Shown piece by piece: positions 8,301-16,159 of a DNA stretch of 64,000 nucleotides. The DNA comes from Bradyrhizobium sp. 1. Its GTDB lineage: Bacteria > Pseudomonadota > Alphaproteobacteria > Rhizobiales > Xanthobacteraceae. Both the position numbers and the translations under genes were made by a program. The stretch covers positions 254,803 to 318,802 of the forward strand of contig NZ_JADPJH010000037.1 of assembly GCF_023073315.1 (NCBI RefSeq). Reading direction: 5' to 3'. The number at the start of each line of letters is the position of its first letter. Position 1 is the first letter of the stretch. The notes beneath the pieces are model-generated. The model was not told the origin of the DNA, did no database searches, and worked only from the letters and a program-made list of their open reading frames with translations.

Positions 8301-9406
8301 TCGAATCCACGCGTCTGCCTGACGATGTTGCGGCAGCCTTGCGCGCCGCCACTCGAGCGGACCGTGATCTGCTTGCACTGCTCCACGAAAATGCCCCGCT
8401 ATATCAGGGCAAGGCTTCTTCCGAGGTCGAGCGCCTTCGGGCGCTTATTATGGTCGGACTGGTCAAGGCGGGCTTCGCAAGCGAATTGCTTCCTTATGCG
8501 ATCGAGGAGTTTGAAACCGGGACCGACGCTTATGCAATCGCCGCGGCCGCGCGCGTCGTTCGTGCGGCACCGAACCTGCCGAACGGTATCGGGGTGTTGA
8601 TCAATCGTGCAGTCGAGCGAGTTCGTCGGCGCAATCAGTTCGTCATTTTTGAGGACGGGGCGTCGGCTCCAGAGCATCCGCCCGTGACGGCGGTCGATGA
8701 GGTGATGGCGGCCTTGTCGGCTCTCAATCCGTGCCGTTGCGCCGCGCCAGGCTCCGGAGAGGACATGCTGGTATCGGCTCGGCACCGGCCGGTCCCGGAG
8801 CAGGTGCATGCTGCGTGCTGCCACCAAGGCCGGGCCAGCGAAGCGGTAGAGCGAAGCCCAAGGCCCATCGTCGGTACGGTTGCTGGGGTCAGCGATATCG
8901 AGATGCAAGATCAAGATGGACGGTGCACGCAGTTTGGAGATCTGTTCGGGAAGCGAGTAGGACTCGTCGCATTCTTCTACACACGTTGCATGACCCCGGA
9001 AAAGTGCTCACGAACCGTGAGCCAACTTGCGGAGGTGGCAAGGTTGATGCGCGGGACCAAGGCCGATGGATCGGTGATGATTGCCGGGATCACTTACGAT
9101 CCAGCATATGATTTGTCCGAGCGGCTTCGACGATATGGCCGGGAGCGGGGACTGACATTCTCTCAAGACTGCCAGCTTCTGCGCACGACCGGGTCCTTCG
9201 ACGCATTGCGTGATCGTTTGCAGCTGGGCGTTGGCTACGGTACATCCACCGTCAACAGGCACCGCATTGAACTGATACTGATCGACTATTCAGGCGACAT
9301 CGCGCAGGCGCATGTGCGTCGTCTTTGGGACGCGCGGGACATGGCAGACCAGCTTCTGTCCATGCATGATGAAGCCAAGCATCGCGCGCAACCTCAAGCT
9401 ACCTGA
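8297..9406 (+). CDS. SCO1/SenC-like thioredoxin-fold protein with helical N-terminal domain
   Basis: This 369-residue protein has two parts. Residues 1 to about 125 are helical and resemble a continuation of the HEAT-type repeats of the upstream gene (LLPYAIEEFETGTDAYAIAA). After a Cys-containing linker (NPCRCAAPGSG), residues about 190-360 form a SCO/thioredoxin-like fold with a Cys pair C231/C237 (FYTRCMTPEKCS) and a distal histidine H322 (NRHRIELIL) where SCO copper chaperones have their third ligand. Classical SCO proteins have CxxxC; here the spacing is Cx5C. They are also normally membrane-anchored in the periplasm, whereas no signal is visible here. Copper delivery or thiol reduction for the tyrosinase is the likely role (inference). 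The ATGA overlap couples it to the HEAT gene. Confidence 0.78.
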   Translation: MIESTRLPDDVAAALRAATRADRDLLALLHENAPLYQGKASSEVERLRALIMVGLVKAGFASELLPYAIEEFETGTDAYAIAAAARVVRAAPNLPNGIGVLINRAVERVRRRNQFVIFEDGASAPEHPPVTAVDEVMAALSALNPCRCAAPGSGEDMLVSARHRPVPEQVHAACCHQGRASEAVERSPRPIVGTVAGVSDIEMQDQDGRCTQFGDLFGKRVGLVAFFYTRCMTPEKCSRTVSQLAEVARLMRGTKADGSVMIAGITYDPAYDLSERLRRYGRERGLTFSQDCQLLRTTGSFDALRDRLQLGVGYGTSTVNRHRIELILIDYSGDIAQAHVRRLWDARDMADQLLSMHDEAKHRAQPQAT

Positions 9407-9411
9407 GCGAT

Positions 9412-10770
9412 TCACCTGCTCCCGTCCGGCCCCATCACCAGGTCCGGCAGCGCGGTCGATATCCCCGGCACGAAGCACAGCAGCAGCACCGCGAGCATCA
9501 TCAGCAGCACGAACGGCAGGGTGCCCCAGATCACCTCGCTCAAGGGGATGTCGGGTGCGACGTTGCGGATGACGAAGATGTTGAGGCCGACAGGTGGATG
9601 GATCAGCCCCATCTCCATCACGATGGTCATGACCACGCCGAACCAGATGATGTCGAAATTGGCGGCGCGGAGCGGCGGCAGGATGATCGGCGCGGTCATG
9701 AGAATAATCGAGACCGGCGGCAGGAAGAAGCCGAGCACGACGACCATGACGAGGATCGCGAACAGCAGGCCCCAGCGCGGCAGGTGCATCGCGACGACGG
9801 ATTCGGCGACCGACTGCGAGATGTGCAGATAGCTCATCACGTACGAATAGAGCAGCGACATGCCGATGATCATCATCAGCATGGTCGATTCCCGGATCGT
9901 CGATTTCAAGATGGGCGCAAGGTCGCTCGGCCGCCACACGCTGTAGATCACCGCGATCAGCGCGAGCGCGAGCAGGCCGCCGAGGCCGGCGGTCTCCGAC
10001 GGGGTGGCGTAACCGCCATAGAGCGCGATCATGACGCCGGTCAGCAACAGCACGAAAGGGATCACGCGCGGCAGCACGCTGAAGCGTTCGGCGAGCGTAT
10101 ACTCGTCGCGGGCAAGGATCGCCGCCTCCGGGCCGCCCTTCTTGTAGATCGCTTCGGCCGCCGCATATTCCTGGCGGAAGCGGATCACGGCATAGGTGCC
10201 GAACAGCGAGACCAGCAGCAGGCCCGGCCCGATGCCGGCGAGGAACAGCCGTCCCAACGATTTTTCGGCGGCGACCGCAAACAGGATCATGGTGATCGAG
10301 GGCGGCAACAAAATGCCGAGCGTGCCGCCGGCGGCGATGATGCCGGCCGCAAAGCCGCCGGAATAGCCGCGCTTTCGCATCTCGGGGATGCCGGCCGAGC
10401 CGATCGCCGAGCAGGTCGCAGGGCTCGAGCCCGCCATCGCCGCAAACAGCGCGCAGGCAAACACGTTGGCGACGCCGAGGCCGCCGGGCACGCGATGCAG
10501 CCAGGCATGCAGGGCCGAATAGAGATCCTGACCGGCGCGCGACTTGCCGATCGCAGCGCCCTTCAGGATGAAGAGCGGGATCGACAGCAGCGTGATCGAG
10601 GCCATTTCCTCGTAGACGTTCTGCGTCACCGTATCGAGGGACGCCGCTGGCATGTAGATGCCCATGAACACGACCGCGACCGCGCCGAGCGCAAACGCAA
10701 TGGGCATGCCCGAGAACATCACGACCAGCGTCGCGATTCCGTAGGCGATGCCGATACCGAAAACGCTCAT
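9412..10770 (-). CDS. TRAP transporter large permease (DctM), second system
   Basis: This 452-residue polytopic transport subunit has the usual DctM motifs: SGMPIAFALGAVAVV, IPLFILKGAAIGKS, AGSSPATCSAIGS, GGTLGILLPPS and MGLIHPPVGLN. It belongs to the second TRAP system of the window and shares only family-level similarity with the one at 3304. The ATG (10768-10770) overlaps the dctQ stop as ATGA. The frame runs open further upstream, but that stretch is antisense to nothing recognisable and lacks DctM features. The 3' end faces the SCO-like gene with a gap of 5 bp, so the two operons converge. Confidence 0.93.
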   Translation of the reverse strand: MSVFGIGIAYGIATLVVMFSGMPIAFALGAVAVVFMGIYMPAASLDTVTQNVYEEMASITLLSIPLFILKGAAIGKSRAGQDLYSALHAWLHRVPGGLGVANVFACALFAAMAGSSPATCSAIGSAGIPEMRKRGYSGGFAAGIIAAGGTLGILLPPSITMILFAVAAEKSLGRLFLAGIGPGLLLVSLFGTYAVIRFRQEYAAAEAIYKKGGPEAAILARDEYTLAERFSVLPRVIPFVLLLTGVMIALYGGYATPSETAGLGGLLALALIAVIYSVWRPSDLAPILKSTIRESTMLMMIIGMSLLYSYVMSYLHISQSVAESVVAMHLPRWGLLFAILVMVVVLGFFLPPVSIILMTAPIILPPLRAANFDIIWFGVVMTIVMEMGLIHPPVGLNIFVIRNVAPDIPLSEVIWGTLPFVLLMMLAVLLLCFVPGISTALPDLVMGPDGSR

Positions 10771-11321
10771 GGACGCTTGGCTCCCGCGAAAGGCAGCGCA
10801 AGCTGCACGAGGATCTGGACGCAGAGCAGGCTCATCCCGAGCGCCATCAGCGAATAGGGAATGGTGAGCGGCGGCGACCACATCGAGTTGGAGACCTGGC
10901 CGTCGACATAGGCCTCATGGGCCAGTGTCCAGGACTTCCAGGTGAAGAAGGCGCAGAACAGGAACGTCACGACATCGACCAGCCAGAGCCGGATCTTGTT
11001 CGCGCGCGGCGACAGCAGGCCGACGAAGGCCTCGATGCCGATATGGCCGCGGTTCTGCTGCACATAGGCGGCCGTCATGAAGGTGGCGCCGACCAGCAGG
11101 AACACGGCGGCCTCGTCCTGCCAGTAATTGGCGGCCTTGAACAAAGCGCGGCTGAGCACGCTGTAGCTCAGGATGGCGCAGGCCGCGATCAGCGCGATCG
11201 CGGCGAACACGACGATGATGGTGTTGAGGATGGCGAGACCGCGATCGATCGCTGCCGCGAGGCCGGTCCTTGCGGCAGCGTTGGTCTGGTCGTCACGATC
11301 CGGAAGCGGACCGTGGCTCAT
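10767..11321 (-). CDS. TRAP transporter small permease (DctQ), second system
   Basis: This 184-residue membrane protein has four hydrophobic segments. The conserved DctQ region appears as SRALFKAANYWQDEAAVFL (Arg, Trp and Glu in the expected places), and GHIGIEAFVGLL matches the conserved loop after segment 2. The ATG at 11319-11321 overlaps the stop of the receptor gene by ATGA, and its own stop overlaps the start of DctM by ATGA. The gene order is dctP-dctQ-dctM, different from the first system (dctQ-dctM-dctP), so the two TRAP systems are not a recent duplication. Confidence 0.88.
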   Translation of the reverse strand: MSHGPLPDRDDQTNAAARTGLAAAIDRGLAILNTIIVVFAAIALIAACAILSYSVLSRALFKAANYWQDEAAVFLLVGATFMTAAYVQQNRGHIGIEAFVGLLSPRANKIRLWLVDVVTFLFCAFFTWKSWTLAHEAYVDGQVSNSMWSPPLTIPYSLMALGMSLLCVQILVQLALPFAGAKRP

Positions 11322-12340
11322 GCGGCGACGTCGGTCGCGAGCTTGAGCAGGTTGGCCGCGGTTGCGGTCTTGGCGCCGTAATCCTTCCACGCGGTGTCGC
11401 GGGCGATGTCGCGCCACTTGCCGACGGTCGCAGCATCCAGCACCGAGACTTTTGCGCCGGCCTTCTCGTAGACTTTGGCGACTTCGACGTCGTCGTCCTG
11501 CGCGCCCTTGCGGCCGAAGGCCTCGAGCTCGGTGCCGACCGTGAGCAGGACCTCCTGCTGGTTCTTCGGCAGCTTGTCGAAGATCGCCTTCGACATCATC
11601 AGCGGCTCCAGCATGAACCAGTAGGAGGCGCCCGCGCCAGAGGTCAGCGACTTCGCGACCTCTTCGAGACGGAAAGAGATCAGGCTGGTCGAGGAAGTGA
11701 TGCCGGCGTCACAGGCACCGGTCTGCATCGCCGCGTAGATTTCGTTCGAGGGCACCGACAGCACCGAGGCGCCGGCGGTCTGGAGCACCATGTCCATCTC
11801 GCGCGAGCCGCCGCGCACCTTCAGACCCTTGGCGTCCTCCGGCGACACGATCGCCTTGGAGCGGCTGGCAACGCCGCCGGCCTGCCAGACCCAGGAGAGC
11901 AGGATGATGCCTTTGTCGGCGAGGAAGTCGGTCAGCGCCTTGCCGACCGGCTCCTTCTTCCAGCGCATGCCCTGGTCGTAGGTGGTGACGAGGCCCGGCA
12001 TCAGGCCAATATTGGTTTCCGGCAATTCGCCGCCGGCGTAGGGCATCGGATAGAGCGAGATGTCGAGCGCGCCCTTGCGCATCGCGGAGAACTGCGCGTT
12101 GGTCTTGATCAGCGAGGAGTTCGGATAGATTTCCGCGGCGATGTCGCCGTTGCTGCGCTTGCTGACTTCGGCGGCGAACATGCGGCAGAGCCGGTCGCGG
12201 AAATCGCCTTTGTCGATGGTGCCGCCCGGGAATTGATGCGAGATCTTCAGCGTGGTCGCGGCATGCGCGGTGCCGGTGCTGAAGCGGAGAATGGCGGGTG
12301 CGGCGACGGCGGTCGCGATCAGTTGGCGGCGCGTGAACAT
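11318..12340 (-). CDS. TRAP transporter substrate-binding protein (DctP family), second system
   Basis: This 340-residue periplasmic receptor has an N-terminus MFTRRQLIATAVAAPAIL with cleavage around AHA-ATT, a signal peptide with a twin-Arg-like RR. The mature protein shows the DctP fold pattern: LKISHQFPGGTIDKGDFRDR, LKVRGGSREMDMVL, and a Gly/Thr-Ser stretch GACDAGITSSTSLI in the ligand domain. Length is usual. AAGGGG lies 8 bp before the ATG (12338-12340). It is the first gene of the dctPQM operon on the minus strand. No regulator or catabolic gene is adjacent, so the substrate is unknown. Confidence 0.92.
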   Translation of the reverse strand: MFTRRQLIATAVAAPAILRFSTGTAHAATTLKISHQFPGGTIDKGDFRDRLCRMFAAEVSKRSNGDIAAEIYPNSSLIKTNAQFSAMRKGALDISLYPMPYAGGELPETNIGLMPGLVTTYDQGMRWKKEPVGKALTDFLADKGIILLSWVWQAGGVASRSKAIVSPEDAKGLKVRGGSREMDMVLQTAGASVLSVPSNEIYAAMQTGACDAGITSSTSLISFRLEEVAKSLTSGAGASYWFMLEPLMMSKAIFDKLPKNQQEVLLTVGTELEAFGRKGAQDDDVEVAKVYEKAGAKVSVLDAATVGKWRDIARDTAWKDYGAKTATAANLLKLATDVAA

Positions 12341-12691
12341 GGTGTGATCCCCTTGAGCGGTTCTTTGGACGGTTCTTGTTGGGTGATTTGGGTGAGGTCT
12401 TGTGAGACCGGCGTTGAGGCCCATTCTAGCCGGTCTTTCAGGCGAAATTCTCTCATCTGATAGTTCGAGACCGAATGCCGCGGCAAGGGTCGGCCTTGCT
12501 GCATTGCACACTGCCGTCCATCCTGCTGCGGATGGGCGCGCCATGCGCGGACGCGATTGCGGCGAATACGTGGACGGCAGCAGCCCGCAGAAATTTATCG
12601 GTCGCGGCGTAACAACGCTGCCGGTCAATCCGTCGAGATTGAATAGCGGCGTCCGTCGCTGACAAACACCATCTCGAAGGGAAGTTGATCC
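12341..12691. other. Divergent intergenic region, dctP / MXKDX gene
   Basis: This 351-bp gap between divergently transcribed genes must hold both promoters. It contains two nested inverted repeats around the same word: GGTCT..AGACC (12396-12409) and AGACCGGC..GCCGGTCT (12405-12412 and 12429-12436). These could be alternative hairpins or operators near the dctP promoter. Toward the MXKDX gene, nothing beyond generic sequence was recognised. No convincing coding frame was seen. Confidence 0.4.
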
Positions 12692-12934
12692 ATGACCATT
12701 CGTACCCGCATCGCGCTCGGCGTCTCGGCTGCCGTTCTCTCGCTTGGCCTCGCGTTCGCGCCGGCCGCTTTCGCCCAGGACAAGATGGGCAAGGACGACG
12801 GCATGATGAAGAAGGACACGATGTCCAAGGACGGCATGAAGAAAGACACCATGTCCAAGGACGACGGCATGAAGAAGGATCACATGTCGAAGGACGGGAT
12901 GAAGAAGGACGACGGGATGATGAAGAAGAACTGA
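12692..12934 (+). CDS. Pentapeptide MXKDX repeat protein, exported
   Basis: This 80-residue protein has a signal peptide (about 1-28, ending AFA-QD) followed entirely by nine degenerate five-residue repeats of the form M-x-K-D/K-x (MGKDD, MMKKD, MSKDG, MKKDT and so on). It matches the MXKDX repeat family of small alpha- and betaproteobacterial proteins, whose function is not established; the Met-rich periplasmic chain makes metal (copper) or oxidant scavenging conceivable (inference). The ATG is preceded by GAAGG-type sequence at about 12678-12682. A strong 15-bp hairpin lies 46 bp after the stop. Confidence 0.88.
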   Translation: MTIRTRIALGVSAAVLSLGLAFAPAAFAQDKMGKDDGMMKKDTMSKDGMKKDTMSKDDGMKKDHMSKDGMKKDDGMMKKN

Positions 12935-12980
12935 TCTTCTCCCGGCGGCGCGTAGCGTTCGCGCCGGTAGGCGCGCGCAG

Positions 12981-13015
12981 ATGTCCGGGGCGGTCGCGTG
13001 GACCGCCCCGGACAT
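12981..13015. terminator. Perfect 15-bp stem hairpin between convergent genes
   Basis: Bases 12981-12995 (ATGTCCGGGGCGGTC) pair exactly with 13001-13015 around the loop GCGTG. It lies between the convergent MXKDX gene and DUF6481 gene. There is no T-run on either side, so it is either a Rho-independent terminator of the T-poor kind or an mRNA 3' stabiliser serving both transcripts. Confidence 0.65.
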
Positions 13016-13056
13016 GGCGCTTCAGTTCAAATTCAATCGAACGTTGCTGGAGAACG

Positions 13057-13404
13057 TTACTTGCGCTTGGCCTTGCGAGCGGCGTAGCGGGCATCGCGCT
13101 TGGCCTTCTGATCGGCCTCCTGCTCAGCCAGTCTGGCAACCGACTCTTCCGCTTCGCGGGCGATCCGTGCAGCCTCAGCGGCTGCAGCTTCTTCCGCGAG
13201 GCGCTTCTGCTCGGCCTTTTCGGCCTCGCGCGCGGCCTTGGCCTCGGTGCGCTTGGCCGCGAGGGCCTCGCGCTCGGCGCGACGTGCCGCCACCGCCGGA
13301 TCGTCCAGGCCCGGCTGCGACTTGAATTTGTTCAAAAGATTTTTGCGTGCTTCCTGCGCGGCTTTTTGCCGGTCGGAGAATCCTGGTTCCCTGAATCCAC
13401 TCAT
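13057..13404 (-). CDS. DUF6481 family protein
   Basis: This 115-residue, highly charged Ala/Glu/Arg/Lys-rich protein is predicted to be a long helix or coiled coil (about 40-100: RAEREALAAKRTEAKAAREA). It starts with GFREPGFSDRQKAAQEAR, the N-terminus typical of DUF6481 proteins. It has no signal or membrane segment. The function is unknown. The ATG at 13402-13404 gives the family N-terminus; the frame is open further upstream but that part looks non-coding. The gene stands alone on the minus strand and converges on the MXKDX gene. Confidence 0.85.
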   Translation of the reverse strand: MSGFREPGFSDRQKAAQEARKNLLNKFKSQPGLDDPAVAARRAEREALAAKRTEAKAAREAEKAEQKRLAEEAAAAEAARIAREAEESVARLAEQEADQKAKRDARYAARKAKRK

Positions 13405-13670
13405 CGAACGAACCTTGTCATCCTCGCTTTCAGTCCTACATAACTGCGTGTTGGTACGTCGGCTGGGCATAGCGGGCGCTGCGCGACGAGATGCGTGTAC
13501 ATCCACGCGCGCCGCAAAGCCATAGATATTGCAGCCGATCAGGTAGACGAAAAATCGCCACCCCCGACGATCTCTCGTAGCCCGGAAAAACTGCCGAATT
13601 GTGATGTCCCTCATAAGGGAGCACAGGGGCGGGACCTAGCGTCCGTCCCGGTACGAGACGGAGCACGGGC

Positions 13671-13898
13671 ATGACGATCTCACGACTGAGCCTGAAGGCG
13701 CTCGCAATCGCCGTCGCGGTGGCCGCGGTGGCCGGCGCTGCGCTGCTGCTTGCCCGTCCCCAGCCGATCGACAGTGCCGTTCTGGGCGCCGATTGGGAGT
13801 GCACCCAGACCGCTTTCGTGCTCACGACCTGCGCGCCACGGGCGACCCCGGCGGTCGAAACCTCGCGCAAGGACCTGATCCGGCCGACCCGGGGTTGA
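13671..13898 (+). CDS. Small hypothetical exported or membrane-anchored protein
   Basis: This 75-residue protein has an N-terminal hydrophobic segment (about 9-28, KALAIAVAVAAVAGAALLLA) that may be a signal anchor. It is followed by a short polar domain with two Cys (ADWECTQTAFVLTTCAPR) that could form a disulphide outside the cytoplasm. I do not recognise a family. The ATG has GGAGC about 8 bp upstream. Codon use matches the neighbours. Confidence 0.6.
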   Translation: MTISRLSLKALAIAVAVAAVAGAALLLARPQPIDSAVLGADWECTQTAFVLTTCAPRATPAVETSRKDLIRPTRG

Positions 13899-13946
13899 AC
13901 GGGCGGATTGGCCTGGGAAGACCGAACGGGATGTGACGCCACGTCG

Positions 13947-13974
13947 CAGAGGTGATAAAGCCGGCTCACCTCTG
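13947..13974. promoter_or_regulatory. 9-bp inverted repeat upstream of the 13988 gene
   Basis: CAGAGGTGA (13947-13955) and TCACCTCTG (13966-13974) are exact reverse complements around a 10-bp loop. The left arm contains AGAGGTG, which would be a ribosome-binding site for the GTG at 13952 or thereabouts. The hairpin could end the upstream transcript or mask translation initiation. Both ideas are inference. Confidence 0.35.
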
Positions 13975-13987
13975 TGATCAGTCAGTC

Positions 13988-14212
13988 ATGCCCGAGCCCG
14001 AATCCAAGCCCGAACCGGGCCAGAAGCCAAAATCCTCGCCAAAACCTCAATCCGGTGACAACCGCCGCGGCGCCATCGCCGGCCTGATCATCGCCATTGT
14101 AATCCTCGGCGTCGGCTGGTGGCTTGCCCGCGATCTCACCGCCGCCAGCAAGATGCAGGACTGCGTGATGTCCGGGCGTCGCAATTGCAACGTGATCGAG
14201 CCGGCCCGCTAG
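13988..14212 (+). CDS. Small single-pass membrane protein
   Basis: This 74-residue protein has a Pro/Lys/Ser-rich N-terminal 30 residues (PEPESKPEPGQKPKSSPKP), one strong transmembrane segment (about 32-50, IAGLIIAIVILGVGWWLA) and a short C-terminal tail with two Cys (MQDCVMSGRRNCNVIE). I do not recognise the family. ATG 13988 is preferred to the in-frame GTG 13952 because the latter adds residues with no clear value and lies inside an inverted repeat. Confidence 0.6.
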   Translation: MPEPESKPEPGQKPKSSPKPQSGDNRRGAIAGLIIAIVILGVGWWLARDLTAASKMQDCVMSGRRNCNVIEPAR

Positions 14213-14387
14213 CAGCACTCCAGCGCGGGCCCGCGCAGCCGGAAAATTGCCGTGATCTTAAGCATTTGTAACGGGACTTAGCCTGTCAAAGCAGGTCAGT
14301 TATGTCAGCCGGCATCAGCCCAGTGCGAGACGAATCGTCTATCGCGCTGAGGACCACGGCAATCGAGAAGTAGGGGGTTAAGCACGC

Positions 14388-15173
14388 ATGAGTGCGTCCA
14401 GCCGCATGAAGATCATCATTCCCTTGGTTTCGGCCATGTCATTGCTTGCGCTCTCGGCGCAGGCGCAGGATTCAGGGCCGCCGCGGCACGACGGCCAGCC
14501 GCCGCACGGGCAGGGCGCAGGCGCGCCGCCCCAGAACAATCAGAACATGCGCAAGGGTCCCCCGCCGCAGCAGGCTATCAGGCCCGCGCAGCAGCCCGGC
14601 GGCGGCCAGCCTCACGCCGGTCCCGGTCCTGGTCCTGGCCCCCGTGCCGTTGGCGGCCCGCCGCCCGGGCGCAATTACGCCAGGGGCCCCGCACCGGCGC
14701 GCGATTGGGGCGGACACGCCTATCGCGGCAATCTCGCCTGGGATGGCGGACGCTGGCGCCACGAAGTCCACAACGGCCGCCCCGGCTGGTGGTGGGATGT
14801 CGGCGGCGTCTGGTATTATTATCCGCAGCGGATGGAAGGCCCGCCCGCCTACATTTCGGAGGACTATTACGACGAGGAGCCGGTGGCCTATGCCCCCGGG
14901 CCGCCTCCGGTCGCCTACGCGCCGCCACCTCCACCGCCGGCTGATCCCGGCGCAAGCGCGCTTGGCGGCGCCATCGTCGGCGGGGTGCTCGGAGGTCTGC
15001 TCTCGGGCAACGCTTCGGGCGCGGCCGCAGGTGCCGTGATCGGCGGCGCCACCGGCGCGATTGCCGGCGCGACGGCGGCCTCACGTCCCGGCTACTATCT
15101 GGCCCAGGGCAATTGCTACTACCGCTATCCGAGTGGCCAGTATGTGCAGGCCGATCCGCGGGCGTGCTACTGA
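14388..15173 (+). CDS. Exported proline/glycine-rich glycine-zipper protein
   Basis: This 261-residue protein has a signal peptide (about 1-26, ending AQA-QD), a long Pro/Gly/Gln-rich low-complexity region (about 28-105), a Trp/Tyr-rich segment (GRPGWWWDVGGVWYYYP), and a C-terminal glycine zipper (about 190-225: GGAIVGGVLGGLLSG and following GxxxG repeats). It ends with a short Cys-bearing motif (NCYYRYPSGQY..ADPRACY). Similar proteins are common in Bradyrhizobium and are probably envelope-associated; no biochemical role is known to me. A classical intrinsic terminator follows the stop by 27 bp, so the gene is probably monocistronic. Confidence 0.8.
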   Translation: MSASSRMKIIIPLVSAMSLLALSAQAQDSGPPRHDGQPPHGQGAGAPPQNNQNMRKGPPPQQAIRPAQQPGGGQPHAGPGPGPGPRAVGGPPPGRNYARGPAPARDWGGHAYRGNLAWDGGRWRHEVHNGRPGWWWDVGGVWYYYPQRMEGPPAYISEDYYDEEPVAYAPGPPPVAYAPPPPPPADPGASALGGAIVGGVLGGLLSGNASGAAAGAVIGGATGAIAGATAASRPGYYLAQGNCYYRYPSGQYVQADPRACY

Positions 15174-15200
15174 GCTTGCGAACCTGAGATCGAGAATGAA

Positions 15201-15229
15201 GAGGCGGGCGAAAGCCCGCCTCTTTTTTG
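15201..15229 (+). terminator. Rho-independent terminator
   Basis: The 9-bp stem GAGGCGGGC / GCCCGCCTC with a GAAA tetraloop is followed directly by a run of seven T (with one stem T). It ends the glycine-zipper gene transcript. Confidence 0.95.
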
Positions 15230-15359
15230 TTGTGGCGCTGACGCGCCTGTTACGTTCGGCGGTGCACAACAATTGCCTCAAATTAGCGCTGGCGCGCGTT
15301 GCGGCTTCAGGCGAATCTCAAAAGAAAAAGTCGGGACAAGATTCGCGGGGACGTGGGAC

Positions 15360-15452
15360 ATGCTGGATGCAATCCAGATCAGCGTGGCGTTGTGGGCCAT
15401 GATCGTTTGCGGTGGAATCAAGCTGGCGCAGGTGGCGCAGTACCTGTTTTAG
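15360..15452 (+). CDS. Candidate 30-residue single-pass membrane miniprotein
   Basis: A 31-codon frame (MLDAIQISVALWAMIVCGGI then KLAQVAQYLF) has ATG, a TAG stop and GGGGACGTGGG upstream as possible ribosome-binding site. Residues 5-20 form one hydrophobic helix. Many rhizobial small proteins have this size and shape. The call rests on composition only; there is no database support here. Confidence 0.4.
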   Translation: MLDAIQISVALWAMIVCGGIKLAQVAQYLF

Positions 15453-15509
15453 CGCATGATCCGCGGGGCTAAGCCCTGCGCGCCGAGGAAAGGTTGATCG
15501 CCTCGCGCG

Positions 15510-15671
15510 TTACGACACGAGCCAGTTGAAGAACACCATCGTGCCCCAGACCAGGCCTGCGATCCAGGTCAGCATCGCGATGCCGATGGTCGCAAGCAGC
15601 GTGGCGCCGAACAGGTCGGGCCTTTCCCGTGGTGTCGGGACCTGCGTCTCGGCTGCTGCTTCCTGTGTCAT
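15510..15671 (-). CDS. Small single-pass membrane protein (53 residues)
   Basis: A minus-strand frame from the ATG at 15669-15671 to TAA at 15510 encodes 53 residues. There is a charged N-terminus (TQEAAAETQVPTPRERPD) and one long hydrophobic segment (about 23-50: LFGATLLATIGIAMLTWIAG and following). The clean polar-then-membrane layout and aromatic flank (WGTMVFFNW) look like a real small membrane protein. No function can be assigned. Confidence 0.55.
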   Translation of the reverse strand: MTQEAAAETQVPTPRERPDLFGATLLATIGIAMLTWIAGLVWGTMVFFNWLVS

Positions 15672-15967
15672 GACCGGCTGGACCACTGATGTCTTCTCGC
15701 GCCCTTGCGAGGACTAGGCGCTGTTTAGCCGAGACGCCGGACGCAGGCTGTGACGCAATTCACATATCCGTCTGAATGACCTCGGGGCTCACCGGTTCGT
15801 GTGCGACATATCCGGATACAATCACGCCATTTACGGCCGTCAGCGGGCGATCAGCTTCAGCTGAATTGGACGCGATGACTGTGTCCGCGTTTGAGGGAAA
15901 TGACACCGCAATCATACGGACGAAATTGCCATCCGTTTGTCCAGATCGGCCGGTTAGTGTGAGGCTC

Positions 15968-16117
15968 ATGTGTACCAAGTACAATCCACAGCATGAAGCC
16001 GAGGCCGCGATGAAGCGGGCTGCAGCCTCCGAAGGCGACGACCGGCAAAGACTGATCCAGCTGGCCCTGGCCTGGCATCAGATCGCCCGCGATCGACGCG
16101 ACGAGCAGGCGGATTGA
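15968..16117 (+). CDS. Small hypothetical protein
   Basis: This 49-residue charged helical protein (KYNPQHEAEAAMKRAAASEG.. LIQLALAWHQIARDRRD) has GTGAGG 6 bp before the ATG at 15968. The pattern 'amphipathic helix, LALAWHxxA' recurs in small Bradyrhizobium proteins of unknown function. The frame is open further upstream to 15776, but the extra residues show no coding character. A GC-rich hairpin follows at 16130. Confidence 0.55.
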   Translation: MCTKYNPQHEAEAAMKRAAASEGDDRQRLIQLALAWHQIARDRRDEQAD

Positions 16118-16129
16118 CCGCAAGAGAAA

Positions 16130-16159
16130 GCCCCGTGCTCGGGGGGACAAGCACGGGGC
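16130..16159 (+). terminator. GC-rich terminator-like hairpin
   Basis: GCCCCGTGCT (16130-16139) pairs perfectly with AGCACGGGGC (16150-16159) around a G-rich loop, 13 bp after the stop of the small gene. There is no clear T-run, only CCCTTC. Confidence 0.6.

Noticed and set aside
9290..10801. Second minus-strand frame over the DctM gene
   Set aside because: Arg/His/Gly-rich shadow in another frame; DctM motifs are only in the chosen frame.
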